DNA of 64,000 nucleotides from Streptomyces galbus (GTDB taxonomy: Bacteria; Actinomycetota; Actinomycetes; Streptomycetales; Streptomycetaceae): NCBI RefSeq assembly GCF_005280195.1, contig NZ_SZPR01000013.1, positions 110,605-174,604 on the forward strand. The letters are read 5' to 3'. Position 1 is the stretch's first letter; the number at the start of each line of letters is the position of its first letter. Below, one piece after another: positions 25,208-33,207 of this stretch. The notes under the pieces were generated by a model. That model was not told the DNA's origin. It made no database searches and worked only from the letters and a program-made list of their open reading frames with translations. A program made the position numbers and the translations under genes.

Positions 25208-25224
25208 GGGTCCACGGTCTCACC

Positions 25225-25240
25225 GACAAATTATTTTGTC
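25225..25240. promoter_or_regulatory. palindromic operator of the ArsR/SRPBCC operon
   Basis: GACAAA-TTAT-TTTGTC is a perfect 6-bp inverted repeat with outer ACCGAC/GTCGGT arms. It is one of the most AT-rich spots in the window and lies 18 bp before the regulator ATG, where it would overlap the -10 region. Confidence 0.6.
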
Positions 25241-25353
25241 CAGTCGGTTGGAGTTGTCGGTGGGGAGGTGTGACGGGGCACGGCACGACCCGGCCGGGAT
25301 GCGGGCCGCGAGCCCGGCCTGATCGACGAGACACTCCCCAGGGGGTCGGCGGA

Positions 25354-25776
25354 TCAGCGATGCAGACGGCGGACGACCCCGGTCGCCACCGCGGCGCCGA
25401 GGGCGGCGGAGCCGAGGAGCAGGGCGGGACCCGGGTGGCGGACGCCGAACCGCACGACCGCGCGGGTCGGGCGCGGCGCCGTGCGCTCCAGGGCGGCACC
25501 CGCCCGGCTGACCTCGACCGGGCCGTTCCGCCCGAGGCGGGTCAGCCGCTGCCGGGCGACGAGCCGGGCGCGGCCCGCGCCGGCCTCCAGTTGGACCGTC
25601 AGCGCTCCGGCCCGGTCCATGAGGTCGGCCGCCCGGACGCGGGCCCGCCCGGTCACGTCGGCGTGGGCGGCCTTGCCGGCCAGCTCCCCGACGGCCCGGC
25701 CGAGTCGGGTTCCGGCCCCCTGGGCCTGGTGCCGCACCTCGCCGAGCCCCTTGGCCCCGTTCGCTCTGCCGTTCAT
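25354..25776 (-). CDS. small basic hypothetical protein with C-terminal membrane helix
   Basis: A 140-residue, arginine- and alanine-rich protein. Amphipathic helices fill the first 110 residues. A hydrophobic stretch (PGPALLLGSAALGAAVATGVV, about residues 114-134) ends in RRLHR. This layout suits a tail-anchored membrane protein, loosely like DUF3618-type stress proteins. I do not recognise a family. It stands between the ArsR-like regulator and the Cys-rich gene with about 60 bp on its upstream side. Coding bias supports it, but function is unknown. Confidence 0.6.
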   Translation of the reverse strand: MNGRANGAKGLGEVRHQAQGAGTRLGRAVGELAGKAAHADVTGRARVRAADLMDRAGALTVQLEAGAGRARLVARQRLTRLGRNGPVEVSRAGAALERTAPRPTRAVVRFGVRHPGPALLLGSAALGAAVATGVVRRLHR

Positions 25777-25838
25777 CGGCGCACCTTCCCCACTCCTGTC
25801 TCCGGGTCGACCCGGGTCGGGTACCCGGGGCCCGCGCG

Positions 25839-26525
25839 CTACCCCCGGGCCCCTCCGCCCGCGCCGGACTCCCCCAGCCGGGCGAGCTGCGTCTGGAACC
25901 AGTCGAGCCGGGCCTGCAGCAGGGCGGCCTCCGCGGTGAGTTCCGGTACGCCGAGGGAGGCGGCGGAAGTGTCCGCGGCGGGCCGGCCGACCGGCACGGC
26001 GAGGACCCGCAGGCCGTCCCCGGCCAGCCGGGCGAAGGAGGCGAGGGAGACGGACGTACGGGCGCGGACGCAGGCGGCGCAGGAGGGGGCGAGCGCGCGC
26101 CAGCCGGGCCTGCCCCAGCCGGCGTCGGCCAGCGCGACGGCGGGCGCCCCGCAGGCGCAGGGTCCCACGGTCGCCGTACGGACCCGCTGGCGGGCGGAGC
26201 GGAAGCCGCGCTCGAAGCGGATGTAGGCACCGAGGACCGTGACCTCGAGGAGGACGGCCGCCCGGTGCTCGGCGGTGCAGAGCAGGGCCTCCGCGGCCGC
26301 GCGGTCGTGCACGCAGTGGAAGCCACAGTCGCAGCGGCGGTGCGGGGCGCGGTGCCGCAGGCCGTAGACGCAGGTGGCCTCGGCCAGGACGCCGTACGGC
26401 AGCGCGCCGCCGAGCGACACACCGGTGAAGCCGGCCCGGGTGCCGTCGTGGGACAGCACCGGGTGGGCGATCTTGTATCCGGTCGGCGGCTCCGCTGGGC
26501 GTTCCTCGGGGAGCCGGAACCTCAT
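25839..26525 (-). CDS. conserved hypothetical protein with Cys-rich possible zinc site
   Basis: A 228-residue protein of unknown function. Cysteine/histidine groups look like metal ligands: HRRCDCGFHCVHD (about 62-74), GPCACGAP (about 123-130) and SCAACVRA (about 148-155). The N-terminus contains YKIAHPVLSHDGTRAGFTGVSLGG. A leucine-rich C-terminal helix (AEAALLQARLDWFQTQLARLG) could mediate pairing. Its ATG overlaps the stop of a 54-residue small protein (ATGA), so the two are co-translated. Zinc binding is inference from residue pattern only. Confidence 0.7.
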   Translation of the reverse strand: MRFRLPEERPAEPPTGYKIAHPVLSHDGTRAGFTGVSLGGALPYGVLAEATCVYGLRHRAPHRRCDCGFHCVHDRAAAEALLCTAEHRAAVLLEVTVLGAYIRFERGFRSARQRVRTATVGPCACGAPAVALADAGWGRPGWRALAPSCAACVRARTSVSLASFARLAGDGLRVLAVPVGRPAADTSAASLGVPELTAEAALLQARLDWFQTQLARLGESGAGGGARG

Positions 26526-26686
26526 CGGACGGCCGGCACCTCGTCGGCCGCGGAACGGTCCCCGGCCTCGGCGGGCAGGTCGGTGTCGGTTGCGAGGCTG
26601 ATGTCGGTGGCTGTGTCGATGTCGGTGTCAGCGGTCTGCGGTCGCTCCTCCGCGACGCCGGTGGCCAGGGCCTTGCCGAGCTTCAT
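26522..26686 (-). CDS. small Asp/Thr-rich protein, 54 aa
   Basis: A short but credible gene. ATG follows GGGAGG-CACC, and the stop overlaps the start of the Cys-rich protein gene by 4 bp. The peptide begins MKLGKALATGVAEERP. It then runs into a repetitive acidic stretch (TADTDIDTATDISLATDTD) and ends EVPAVR. It has no signal or membrane segment. Coupling suggests it acts with, or regulates translation of, its Cys-rich neighbour. Function is not known. Confidence 0.65.
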   Translation of the reverse strand: MKLGKALATGVAEERPQTADTDIDTATDISLATDTDLPAEAGDRSAADEVPAVR

Positions 26687-26866
26687 GGTGCCTCCCGTGA
26701 CAGTGGGTGGAGCTGCCGTCGGTGACGCTCCGGCCATGGTGACCCATGGAGGCCCATTTTGGACATAGGGCCTTGCGGACGACCCGGGATCGGTAAGCAG
26801 AATTTGGGAATCGCGAGCAGAAAATGTAAGTAGACCTACGACGTCCGGGCGGCCGAGACTACCCCC

Positions 26867-27793
26867 ATGACGACCGACCGACGAAGAACACGCACCGAGG
26901 CCCCCGCGGCCCCCTTCGGCCGGGCCCTGTGCGCCATGGTCACGCCGTTCACGGAGGCGGGGGCGCTGGACCTCGACGGGGCGCAGCGGCTGGCCGACCA
27001 CCTGGTGGCGCGGGGGTGCGACGGGCTGGTGCTCTCGGGGACGACGGGTGAGTCGCCGACGACGAGCGACGCGGAGAAGGAGGAGCTGGTCCGGGCGGTG
27101 CGGGCGGCGGTGGGCGACCGGGTGACGCTGGTGGCGGGCGTGGGCACGGCGGACACCCGGCACACGGTGGAGCTGGCCCGCGCGGCGGCGAAGGCGGGCG
27201 CGGACGGCGTCCTGGTGGTCACGCCGTACTACAGCCGCCCGCCGCAGGAGGCGGTGGAGTTCCACTTCCGCGAGGTGGCGGACGCCTCGGACGTGCCGGT
27301 GATGCTCTACGACATCCCGGGCCGCACGGGCACGGCCGTCGCCACGGACACGATGCTCCGGCTGGCCGAGCACCCGGGGATCGTGGCGGTGAAGGACTGC
27401 TCGTACGACCTCCTGGGCACGCAGAAGGTCCTGTCCCGCACCGGCCTGGCCTACTACGCGGGCTGCGACGAGCAGATCCTCGCCCTGTGCGCGATCGGCG
27501 CGACGGGATACGTCAGCACGGTGGCGAACGTCGTCCCGGCCCACGTCCGCACGATCCTGGACAGGTACGCGGCGGGCGCCACCCGGGAGGCGACCGACGC
27601 CCAGCTCGGGCTGACGGACCTCATCGACCGGATGATGAACACCCCCCTCCCCGGTACGGTCACCACGAAGGCCCTCCTCACCACCCTGGACCTCCCGTCG
27701 GGCCCACCCCGCGCCCCCCTCCGCCCGGCGTCCCAGGAGACGACGGACCACCTGCGGGCGGCGTACGAGCGGTTGACGGGGGCGCCGGCCTGA
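26867..27793 (+). CDS. dapA: 4-hydroxy-tetrahydrodipicolinate synthase
   Basis: A 308-residue DapA that condenses pyruvate with aspartate semialdehyde, the committed step to lysine and diaminopimelate. All key DapA residues are present: TT pair (T59, T60), YYSRP, LYDIPGRTG (Y148, R153) and Schiff-base AVKDCS (K176). This separates it from the two KdgD-type paralogues near the left end. No ribosome site is visible upstream of the ATG, so a leaderless mRNA is possible. dapD of the same pathway lies 4 kb downstream. Streptomyces often carry more than one dapA. Confidence 0.9.
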   Translation: MTTDRRRTRTEAPAAPFGRALCAMVTPFTEAGALDLDGAQRLADHLVARGCDGLVLSGTTGESPTTSDAEKEELVRAVRAAVGDRVTLVAGVGTADTRHTVELARAAAKAGADGVLVVTPYYSRPPQEAVEFHFREVADASDVPVMLYDIPGRTGTAVATDTMLRLAEHPGIVAVKDCSYDLLGTQKVLSRTGLAYYAGCDEQILALCAIGATGYVSTVANVVPAHVRTILDRYAAGATREATDAQLGLTDLIDRMMNTPLPGTVTTKALLTTLDLPSGPPRAPLRPASQETTDHLRAAYERLTGAPA

Positions 27794-27818
27794 GGGGATC
27801 CCGTACTACGGTGCCGTC

Positions 27819-28352
27819 ATGACACCGACCGGGGCGGCACCGGACCACGGCAACCGGCCGCTCCTCTTCCTGGACGTCGACGGCCCCCTCAACCCGTACG
27901 CCGCGAAGCCGGAACGGCGTCCGGAGGGATACACGACGATCAGAGCGGCGGTCCGTCCGGGCCGGCCGCTGCGGGTCTGGCTGAACCCGTCCCACGGGGC
28001 CGCCCTGCAGGCCCTGCCCTACGACCTGTGCTGGGCGACGACGTGGATGGCCGAGGCCAACCGGTGGATCGCACCCGTGGTCGGTCTCCCGGGGCTGCCG
28101 TACGTCGACTTCGGCGACCACCTCTTCGCCGAACGCCCGGACGGCGTCCACTGGAAGACGGAGGTGATCGTGGCCCACGCGGCGGGCCGGCCTTTCGCCT
28201 GGGTCGACGACGAACAGTCCCCGGCCGACAGTGAGTACGTCACCCGCCACCACCCGGGGCCGGCCCTGCTGCACCACGTGAACCCGCGACTGGGCCTGCG
28301 CGCAGCGGACTTCACGACGCTCGGGCAGTTCGCGGCGCGCCTCGCACCCTGA
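27819..28352 (+). CDS. HAD-fold domain protein
   Basis: A 177-residue cytoplasmic protein. The HAD nucleophile motif is LLFLDVDGPLNPY (about 15-27), and a late acidic motif, FAWVDDEQSPAD (about 127-138), fits HAD motif IV. The middle (LNPSHGAALQALPYDLCWATTWMAEANRWIAP) is typical of a small actinobacterial HAD subgroup without known substrate. It lies 25 bp after dapA in the same direction and may be co-transcribed. Phosphatase activity is plausible but not proven. Confidence 0.78.
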   Translation: MTPTGAAPDHGNRPLLFLDVDGPLNPYAAKPERRPEGYTTIRAAVRPGRPLRVWLNPSHGAALQALPYDLCWATTWMAEANRWIAPVVGLPGLPYVDFGDHLFAERPDGVHWKTEVIVAHAAGRPFAWVDDEQSPADSEYVTRHHPGPALLHHVNPRLGLRAADFTTLGQFAARLAP

Positions 28353-28452
28353 GCGGGACAACCGCGGGCGAAGGCAAAGACATGGATCCCTCCCGGATCC
28401 CGTTCGGGAAAGACGCTGGATCGGGGTGTGCACGGCGCCCTACGGTGACGTC

Positions 28453-28824
28453 ATGAGCGATCACCCCGAGGCGCCTGTCGCGCCCGTGCCGGCCTTCGAA
28501 CCTCCCTACTACCTGGCGGTGTTCACCTCGGTGAAGACCCAGGAGCTGGGCGGCTACCGCGAGACCAACGCGCGCATGGAGGAGCTGGTGCAGAAGATCC
28601 CCGGGTACCTGGGGATGGACCACGCCCAGACCCCGGGCGGGCTGTCCGTCACCGTCGGCTACTTCCGGGACGCCGACGCCCTCGCCGAGTGGCGGACCGA
28701 TGCCGAGCACCGCGCCGCGCAACGACGCGGCCGGGCCGAGTGGTACGAGAGCTACACCCTGCACGTGGCGAAGGTGGAGCGCAGCTACGCGTTCAGCCGG
28801 ACGGAGAGCGCGGAGACGGCGTAG
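28453..28824 (+). CDS. antibiotic biosynthesis monooxygenase-like (ABM) protein
   Basis: A 123-residue dimeric alpha/beta-barrel (ferredoxin-like) protein of the ABM family. YYLAVFTSVKTQEL forms strand 1. IPGYLGMDHAQTPGGLSVTVGYFRDADALAEWRTDAEHRAAQRRGRAEWYESYTLHVAKVER follows the ABM/heme-oxygenase-like pattern, with the conserved tryptophan and histidine. Members range from quinone-forming monooxygenases to housekeeping proteins. An unusually short N-terminal leader (MSDHPEAPVAPVPAFEPP) precedes the fold. The ATG at 28453 fits the domain start. Confidence 0.82.
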   Translation: MSDHPEAPVAPVPAFEPPYYLAVFTSVKTQELGGYRETNARMEELVQKIPGYLGMDHAQTPGGLSVTVGYFRDADALAEWRTDAEHRAAQRRGRAEWYESYTLHVAKVERSYAFSRTESAETA

Positions 28825-28870
28825 GGGCGGTGGTCACCACCGGCCCCGCCCACGAGGCGGCGCGGGCGGG

Positions 28871-29479
28871 CTACCCGACGGAGTCCAGCGCCGGGGCGAT
28901 GGTGGCGAAGGCCCGGTCGGTGAGGTCGGCGGGGTCCTCGGCACCCTCGCTGCCGCTCCACCGCTGCAGCACGGCGTCGAAGGCGGTGAGCGCCATCCCG
29001 GCGGCGAGCTGCGGGTAGAGATGGGTGCTGGAGTCGATCCCCAGGCGCTGCGCCAGCTCCGCCGCCAGGTCGTCGCGCCACTGGTCCTGGCGTTCGAGGA
29101 AGCGTGCGCGCAGGGCGGGGGTGCCCAGGATGAGCTGAACCACGCGCAGCGCCCTGTCCCCGTGGTCGGCGCACGCGGCCATCGAGACCCAGACGGTGTG
29201 CCGCAGGGACGCGGAAGGCCGCTCCCCGAGGGGACGGGACGCCAGGGCCGCGCGCATGTCGGTGCCCATGCCGGTCAGGAACCGGACGACCACGTCCTCC
29301 TTGGAGGCGAAGTACCGGAAGAACGTCCGCTTGGACACGCCGGCGGTCGCCGCGATCTCGTCGATGGTGACCGCGTCGAACCCCTTCAGCGCCAGGAGCT
29401 GGAGTGCCGCCTCACTCAACTCGTCGGAGACGAGCTGGCGTTTGCGCTGGGCCAGGGTGACTTCAGGACGGGAGCTCAC
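28871..29479 (-). CDS. TetR-family transcriptional regulator
   Basis: A 202-residue TetR regulator. The HTH is GFDAVTIDEIAATAGVSKRTFFRYFASKEDVV (about 33-64), and the C-terminal ligand domain is of the MftR/TetR_C type (LILGTPALRARFLERQDQWRDDL). It is divergent from a short-chain dehydrogenase gene 80 bp away. The shared gap holds an inverted repeat, so it probably represses that gene and itself. Confidence 0.87.
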   Translation of the reverse strand: MSSRPEVTLAQRKRQLVSDELSEAALQLLALKGFDAVTIDEIAATAGVSKRTFFRYFASKEDVVVRFLTGMGTDMRAALASRPLGERPSASLRHTVWVSMAACADHGDRALRVVQLILGTPALRARFLERQDQWRDDLAAELAQRLGIDSSTHLYPQLAAGMALTAFDAVLQRWSGSEGAEDPADLTDRAFATIAPALDSVG

Positions 29480-29507
29480 CGGACAACCCTACCGCCATGC
29501 CATCCAT

Positions 29508-29538
29508 GACACTCGGTGCCTAGTTGACACCAAGTGAC
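29508..29538. promoter_or_regulatory. candidate TetR operator between tetR and SDR genes
   Basis: Arms GACACTCGGTG (29508) and CACCAAGTGAC (ending 29537) are inverted repeats matching at 9 of 11 positions around a 9-bp spacer. It lies in the 80-bp divergent promoter region. Confidence 0.5.
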
Positions 29539-29559
29539 ACGTACGGCAGCGTGTGCCGT

Positions 29560-30495
29560 ATGACGGACACCGAGCGCTGGACCGCCGATAGCGTCCCCGA
29601 CCAGACCGGGCGGGTGTTCGTCGTCACCGGGGCCAACAGCGGCCTCGGACTGGCGACGACCCGGGCACTCGCCCGCAAGGGCGGCCACGTGGTCCTCGCC
29701 GTGCGCGACGCGGCGAAGGGCCACCGGGCCGTCGCGGAGATCACCGCCGAGCAGCCCGGCGCCCGCCTCGAGGTGCGCCGCCTCGACCTGACCGATCTCG
29801 ACTCGGTCCGGGCGTTCGCCGAGGGGCTGCGCGCCGATCACCCGCGGCTGGACGTGCTCGTCAACAACGCGGGCGTGATGGCGCCCCCGCGCTCGCTGAG
29901 CGCCCAGGGCCACGAGGTGCAGTTCGCCGGCAACCACCTCGGTCACTTCGCGCTCACCGGCCTGCTGCTCGGGCCGCTGACCGACGGCGACGACCCCCGC
30001 GTGGTCACGGTGACGTCGACCAACCACCGGCAGGGGCGCCTCCACTTCGACGACGTCTCCGGCGAGCGCACGTACGCGCCCATGAGGTTCTACAACCAGT
30101 CCAAGTTCGCCAACGCCGTCTTCGGACGGGAACTGCACCGGAGGCTGACCGCGGCCGGCAGCCCGGTGCGCAGCCTGCTGGCCCACCCCGGCTACGCCTC
30201 CACCAACCTCCAGACGACCGCGCCGGCCGGCCTGGTGAAGCTGCTGTTCGGCCGCGTCCTCGCCCCGTTCGCCCAGTCCCCGGACCAGGGCGCGCTGCCC
30301 CAGCTCCACGCGGCCACCGCACCGGACGTGGCGGGCGGCGAGTTCATCGGGCCGGACGGCTTCGCCGAGCTGCGCGGCGGCCCCACGCGCGTGCGGTTGT
30401 CCGCCGCGGCGGCCGATCCCGGGACCGGCCGCCGTCTGTGGGACCTGTCGGAACGGCTCACCGGCGTACGGTTCCTGTCTCCGGCCCCCTCCTGA
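29560..30495 (+). CDS. short-chain dehydrogenase/reductase (retinol-dehydrogenase-like SDR)
   Basis: A 311-residue classical SDR. The cofactor motif is TGANSGLGLATT (about 24-35), NNAGVMAPP marks the structural loop, and the catalytic pair is in YNQSK. The C-terminal extension (LVKLLFGRVLAPFAQSPDQGALPQLHAAT) is typical of the WWOX/retinol-dehydrogenase-like group. Substrate is unknown. The divergent TetR neighbour implies induction by a small hydrophobic molecule. No ribosome site is seen before the ATG, which may be leaderless. Confidence 0.85.
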   Translation: MTDTERWTADSVPDQTGRVFVVTGANSGLGLATTRALARKGGHVVLAVRDAAKGHRAVAEITAEQPGARLEVRRLDLTDLDSVRAFAEGLRADHPRLDVLVNNAGVMAPPRSLSAQGHEVQFAGNHLGHFALTGLLLGPLTDGDDPRVVTVTSTNHRQGRLHFDDVSGERTYAPMRFYNQSKFANAVFGRELHRRLTAAGSPVRSLLAHPGYASTNLQTTAPAGLVKLLFGRVLAPFAQSPDQGALPQLHAATAPDVAGGEFIGPDGFAELRGGPTRVRLSAAAADPGTGRRLWDLSERLTGVRFLSPAPS

Positions 30496-30622
30496 CACCG
30501 AGGGACCGACGGTCGGGGCCGACGGTAGGGGCCAGGGGTCGGGAGCGGGGGTCTGGAGCGGCGGACCGGCCGGGTGACCGCACCGGGCAGCCGTCGCCGG
30601 ACATCGTGCCGGTGACACGGCC

Positions 30623-30665
30623 GAGCGCCCTCCCGGACCGGCCGCCGGCCGTCGGAAGGGCGCTC
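30623..30665 (+). terminator. terminator after the SDR gene
   Basis: GAGCGCCCT (30623-30631) and AGGGCGCTC (30657-30665) form a perfect 9-bp outer stem around a GC-rich inner hairpin. It lies about 130 bp after the SDR stop. The intervening sequence holds short GGTCGGG-type repeats only. Confidence 0.5.
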
Positions 30666-30677
30666 GCGCTCGCCGTG

Positions 30678-30702
30678 CGGCGGCCGCGGGTCACGGCCGC
30701 CG
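30678..30702 (-). terminator. terminator after dapD
   Basis: CGGCGGCCG and CGGCCGCCG form a 9-bp perfect stem with a 7-nt loop, four bases beyond the dapD stop on the minus strand. Confidence 0.55.
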
Positions 30703-30706
30703 TCGG

Positions 30707-31696
30707 TCAGTTGTGGGCGTGCAGGATGTCGTTCAGCCCGCCCCACACCGCGTTGTTCGGGCGGGCCTCCACCGTTCCCGTCACCGAGTTGCGGCGGAAG
30801 AGGATGTTGGAGGCGCCCGACAGTTCGCGGGCCTTGACGATCTGGCCGTCGGGCATGGTCACCCGGGTGCCCGCCGTCACGTACAGGCCGGCCTCCACCA
30901 CGCACTCGTCGCCGAGCGCGATGCCCACGCCCGCCTCGGCGCCCACCAGGCAGCGCTCGCCGATGGAGATGATCACGTTGCCGCCGCCGGACAGCGTGCC
31001 CATCGTGGAGGCGCCGCCGCCGATGTCCGACCCGTCGCCCACGATCACACCGGCCGAGATGCGGCCCTCGACCATCGACGTGCCCAGCGTGCCCGCGTTG
31101 AAGTTGACGAAGCCCTCGTGCATCACCGTCGTGCCCTCGGCGAGGTGCGCGCCCAGCCGCACCCGGTCGGCGTCGGCGATGCGGACGCCCTTCGGCGCCA
31201 CGTAGTCCGTCATGCGCGGGAACTTGTCGATCGAGGTGACCTGCAGGTGCAGGCCCTCCGCGCGGGCGTTCAGGCGCACCTTCTCCACGTCGTCCACCGC
31301 GACCGGGCCGAGCGACGTCCACGCCACGTTGGCCAGGAAGCCGAAGATGCCGTCCAGGCTCTGGCCGTGCGGCTTGACCAGGCGGTGGGAGAGCAGGTGG
31401 AGCCGCAGGTAGACGTCGTGCGCGTCGATCGGCTTCGCGTCCAGCGCGGAGATGACCGTGCGGACCGCGATCACCTCGACGCCACGGCGGGCGTCCGGGC
31501 CGATCGCCCTGGCCGCACCCTCGCCGAGCAGCTCCACGGCCCGCTCGGCCGACAGCCGCTCGGTCCCGGACGGGCCGGGCTCGGCGACGAGTTCGGGGGC
31601 GGGGAACCAGGTGTCGAGGACGGTGCCGTCGGCGGCGAGGGTGGCGAGGCCGGCGGCCACCGCCCCGGTGGTGCTGGGTGCAGTCGTGTCGGTCAT
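30707..31696 (-). CDS. dapD: 2,3,4,5-tetrahydropyridine-2,6-dicarboxylate N-succinyltransferase
   Basis: A 329-residue actinobacterial-type DapD of the succinylase route to diaminopimelate and lysine. An N-terminal alpha/beta domain (about 1-170) precedes a left-handed beta-helix of hexapeptide repeats (GVRIADADRVRLGAHLAEGTTV, SMVEGRISAGVIVGDGSDIGGGA) and a C-terminal cap. The catalytic Glu is likely in the GAEAGVGIALGDECVVEAG region. It is a single gene with its own terminator and matches the length of Mycobacterium DapD better than the shorter enterobacterial form. Confidence 0.92.
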   Translation of the reverse strand: MTDTTAPSTTGAVAAGLATLAADGTVLDTWFPAPELVAEPGPSGTERLSAERAVELLGEGAARAIGPDARRGVEVIAVRTVISALDAKPIDAHDVYLRLHLLSHRLVKPHGQSLDGIFGFLANVAWTSLGPVAVDDVEKVRLNARAEGLHLQVTSIDKFPRMTDYVAPKGVRIADADRVRLGAHLAEGTTVMHEGFVNFNAGTLGTSMVEGRISAGVIVGDGSDIGGGASTMGTLSGGGNVIISIGERCLVGAEAGVGIALGDECVVEAGLYVTAGTRVTMPDGQIVKARELSGASNILFRRNSVTGTVEARPNNAVWGGLNDILHAHN

Positions 31697-31944
31697 GGGG
31701 GAAACCTAACCGGCGGCGGCCCGCCGAAGCGAACCCGCGGCCCGGTGTCTCAGGTGGCGGGCCGGGCCACCGCGTCCCCCGGCCCCGGCCGCTCGCCGGA
31801 CGCCCGCCGTCCCGGCAGCCGAAGCGTTACGGAAACCGCTCGCAAACCCCTGCTCGACCGCCCCGTCCTCCACTACTGTGCGGCCCACCCACCAGGTCGT
31901 CGCAGCCGCGGCCGCCCCGAACGGCGCCGCTGGAGGAACCGCGC

Positions 31945-32769
31945 ATGCCACACAACGAGTCCCGGCCCTCTCCCGACCGACCATGGGAGGCCGGCTGGGC
32001 CCCGGACACCACCCGGGCCCCGGGCACCCGCCGGCTCTGGCTGGCCGGGGCCCTCGCCGTGGCCACGGTCGTCGCCTGCGTCACGGCGATCGCGCTCGGC
32101 GACCGGCCGGGCGACGAGGCGTCGGGGCGCACCACCGCCACCGCGCCGAGCGGCGCGGACCCCCGGAACGGCCCCGGGCTCATCTCCTTCGCCACGCCGT
32201 CCGCGACGGCCGGTGGCGGGCCGGGGGCGGAGCCGTCCGGTGCCCCCTCGCCGTCACCGACCCCTTCCGTCCGGCACCGCACCACAGCGGCCCCCTCGGC
32301 GTCCTCCCCCGCGCGTCCCACCCGGGCCGCCCCCGCGCCCGCCTCCCCGCGCCGCTCCCTGCGCTCCGTGAACTACCCCGACCGCTACTGGCACGTCAGC
32401 CAGGGACTCGTCCGGCTCGACCCGGCCCCGGCAGGGGACGCCCGCGCGGACTCCACCTTCACCGTCGTCCCCGGTCTGGCCGACCGCGCCTGCTCCTCCC
32501 TGCGCACCGCCGACGGCCGCTACCTGCGCCACCGCGACTTCGTCCTGCGCGCCGAGCCCGACGACGGGTCCCCGCTGTTCGGCCGGGACGCCACCTTCTG
32601 CGCCCGCCCCGCTCCCGCCGTCCCCGGCGCGGTCGCGCTGGAGTCCGTGAACTACCCCGGCCGTTTCCTGCGCCACCAGGACTTCCGGCTCCGGCTGGAC
32701 CCCGCCCAGGACTCCGGCCTCTACCGCGCCGACTCGGCGTTCCGCCTCGTACCGCCCCTGGCCGGCTGA
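31945..32769 (+). CDS. membrane-anchored AbfB (CBM42-like) beta-trefoil protein
   Basis: A 274-residue protein with a cytoplasmic N-terminus, a single membrane helix (LWLAGALAVATVVACVTAIAL, about 31-51) and a Ser/Pro/Thr/Ala-rich stalk (52-135). A C-terminal AbfB domain (139-270) shows the trefoil repeats SVNYPDRYWH, GRYLRHRDFVLR and SVNYPGRFLRHQDFRLR. AbfB binds arabinofuranose side chains of hemicellulose. No catalytic domain is present, so it may display a sugar-binding module at the cell surface. The ATG has GGAGGA upstream. The 248-bp gap before it shows no further feature I can name. Confidence 0.8.
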   Translation: MPHNESRPSPDRPWEAGWAPDTTRAPGTRRLWLAGALAVATVVACVTAIALGDRPGDEASGRTTATAPSGADPRNGPGLISFATPSATAGGGPGAEPSGAPSPSPTPSVRHRTTAAPSASSPARPTRAAPAPASPRRSLRSVNYPDRYWHVSQGLVRLDPAPAGDARADSTFTVVPGLADRACSSLRTADGRYLRHRDFVLRAEPDDGSPLFGRDATFCARPAPAVPGAVALESVNYPGRFLRHQDFRLRLDPAQDSGLYRADSAFRLVPPLAG

Positions 32770-32813
32770 GCGGCGAGCCCCCCCCTCCACGGGCGCCCGC
32801 CCCCGGACACGCC

Positions 32814-32849
32814 GATGGCCCCCGGCGCACTGTCGTGCCGGGGGCCATC
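32814..32849. terminator. bidirectional terminator between abfB and suf operon ends
   Basis: GATGGCCCCCGGC (32814-32826) pairs perfectly with GCCGGGGGCCATC (32837-32849) around a 10-nt loop. It sits between convergent stop codons. Confidence 0.75.
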
Positions 32850-32874
32850 GCGCGGTCCGGGGCGCGGCGCGGGC

Positions 32875-33207
32875 TCAGACGTTGAAGCCCAGCGCGCGGA
32901 GCTGCTCGCGGCCGTCGTCCGTGATCTTGTCGGGGCCCCACGGCGGCATCCACACCCAGTTGATGCGCAGCTCGTTGACGAGGCCGTCCGTGGCGGACTT
33001 CGCCTGGTCCTCGATGACGTCGGTCAGCGGGCAGGCCGCCGAGGTCAGGGTCATGTCGACGGTCGCGATGTTCGCGTCGTCGACGTGGATGCCGTAGATC
33101 AGCCCGAGGTTGACGACGTCGATGCCCAGCTCGGGGTCGACGACGTCCATCAGGGCCTCGCGGAGCTCCTCCTCGGAGACCGGCTTCATCTCAGCGGTGT
33201 CGGTCAT
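32875..33207 (-). CDS. sufT: SufT-type (MIP18/DUF59) Fe-S assembly factor
   Basis: A 110-residue MIP18-family protein, last gene of the SUF operon. The family core is present: ELREALMDVVDPELGIDVVNLGLIYGI and the conserved cysteine in TSAACPLTD. WVWMPPWGPDKITDDGREQLRALGF closes the domain. SufT-like factors help mature Fe-S proteins. The ATG overlaps the sufU stop (ATGA), and a strong terminator follows within 30 bp. Confidence 0.87.
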   Translation of the reverse strand: MTDTAEMKPVSEEELREALMDVVDPELGIDVVNLGLIYGIHVDDANIATVDMTLTSAACPLTDVIEDQAKSATDGLVNELRINWVWMPPWGPDKITDDGREQLRALGFNV

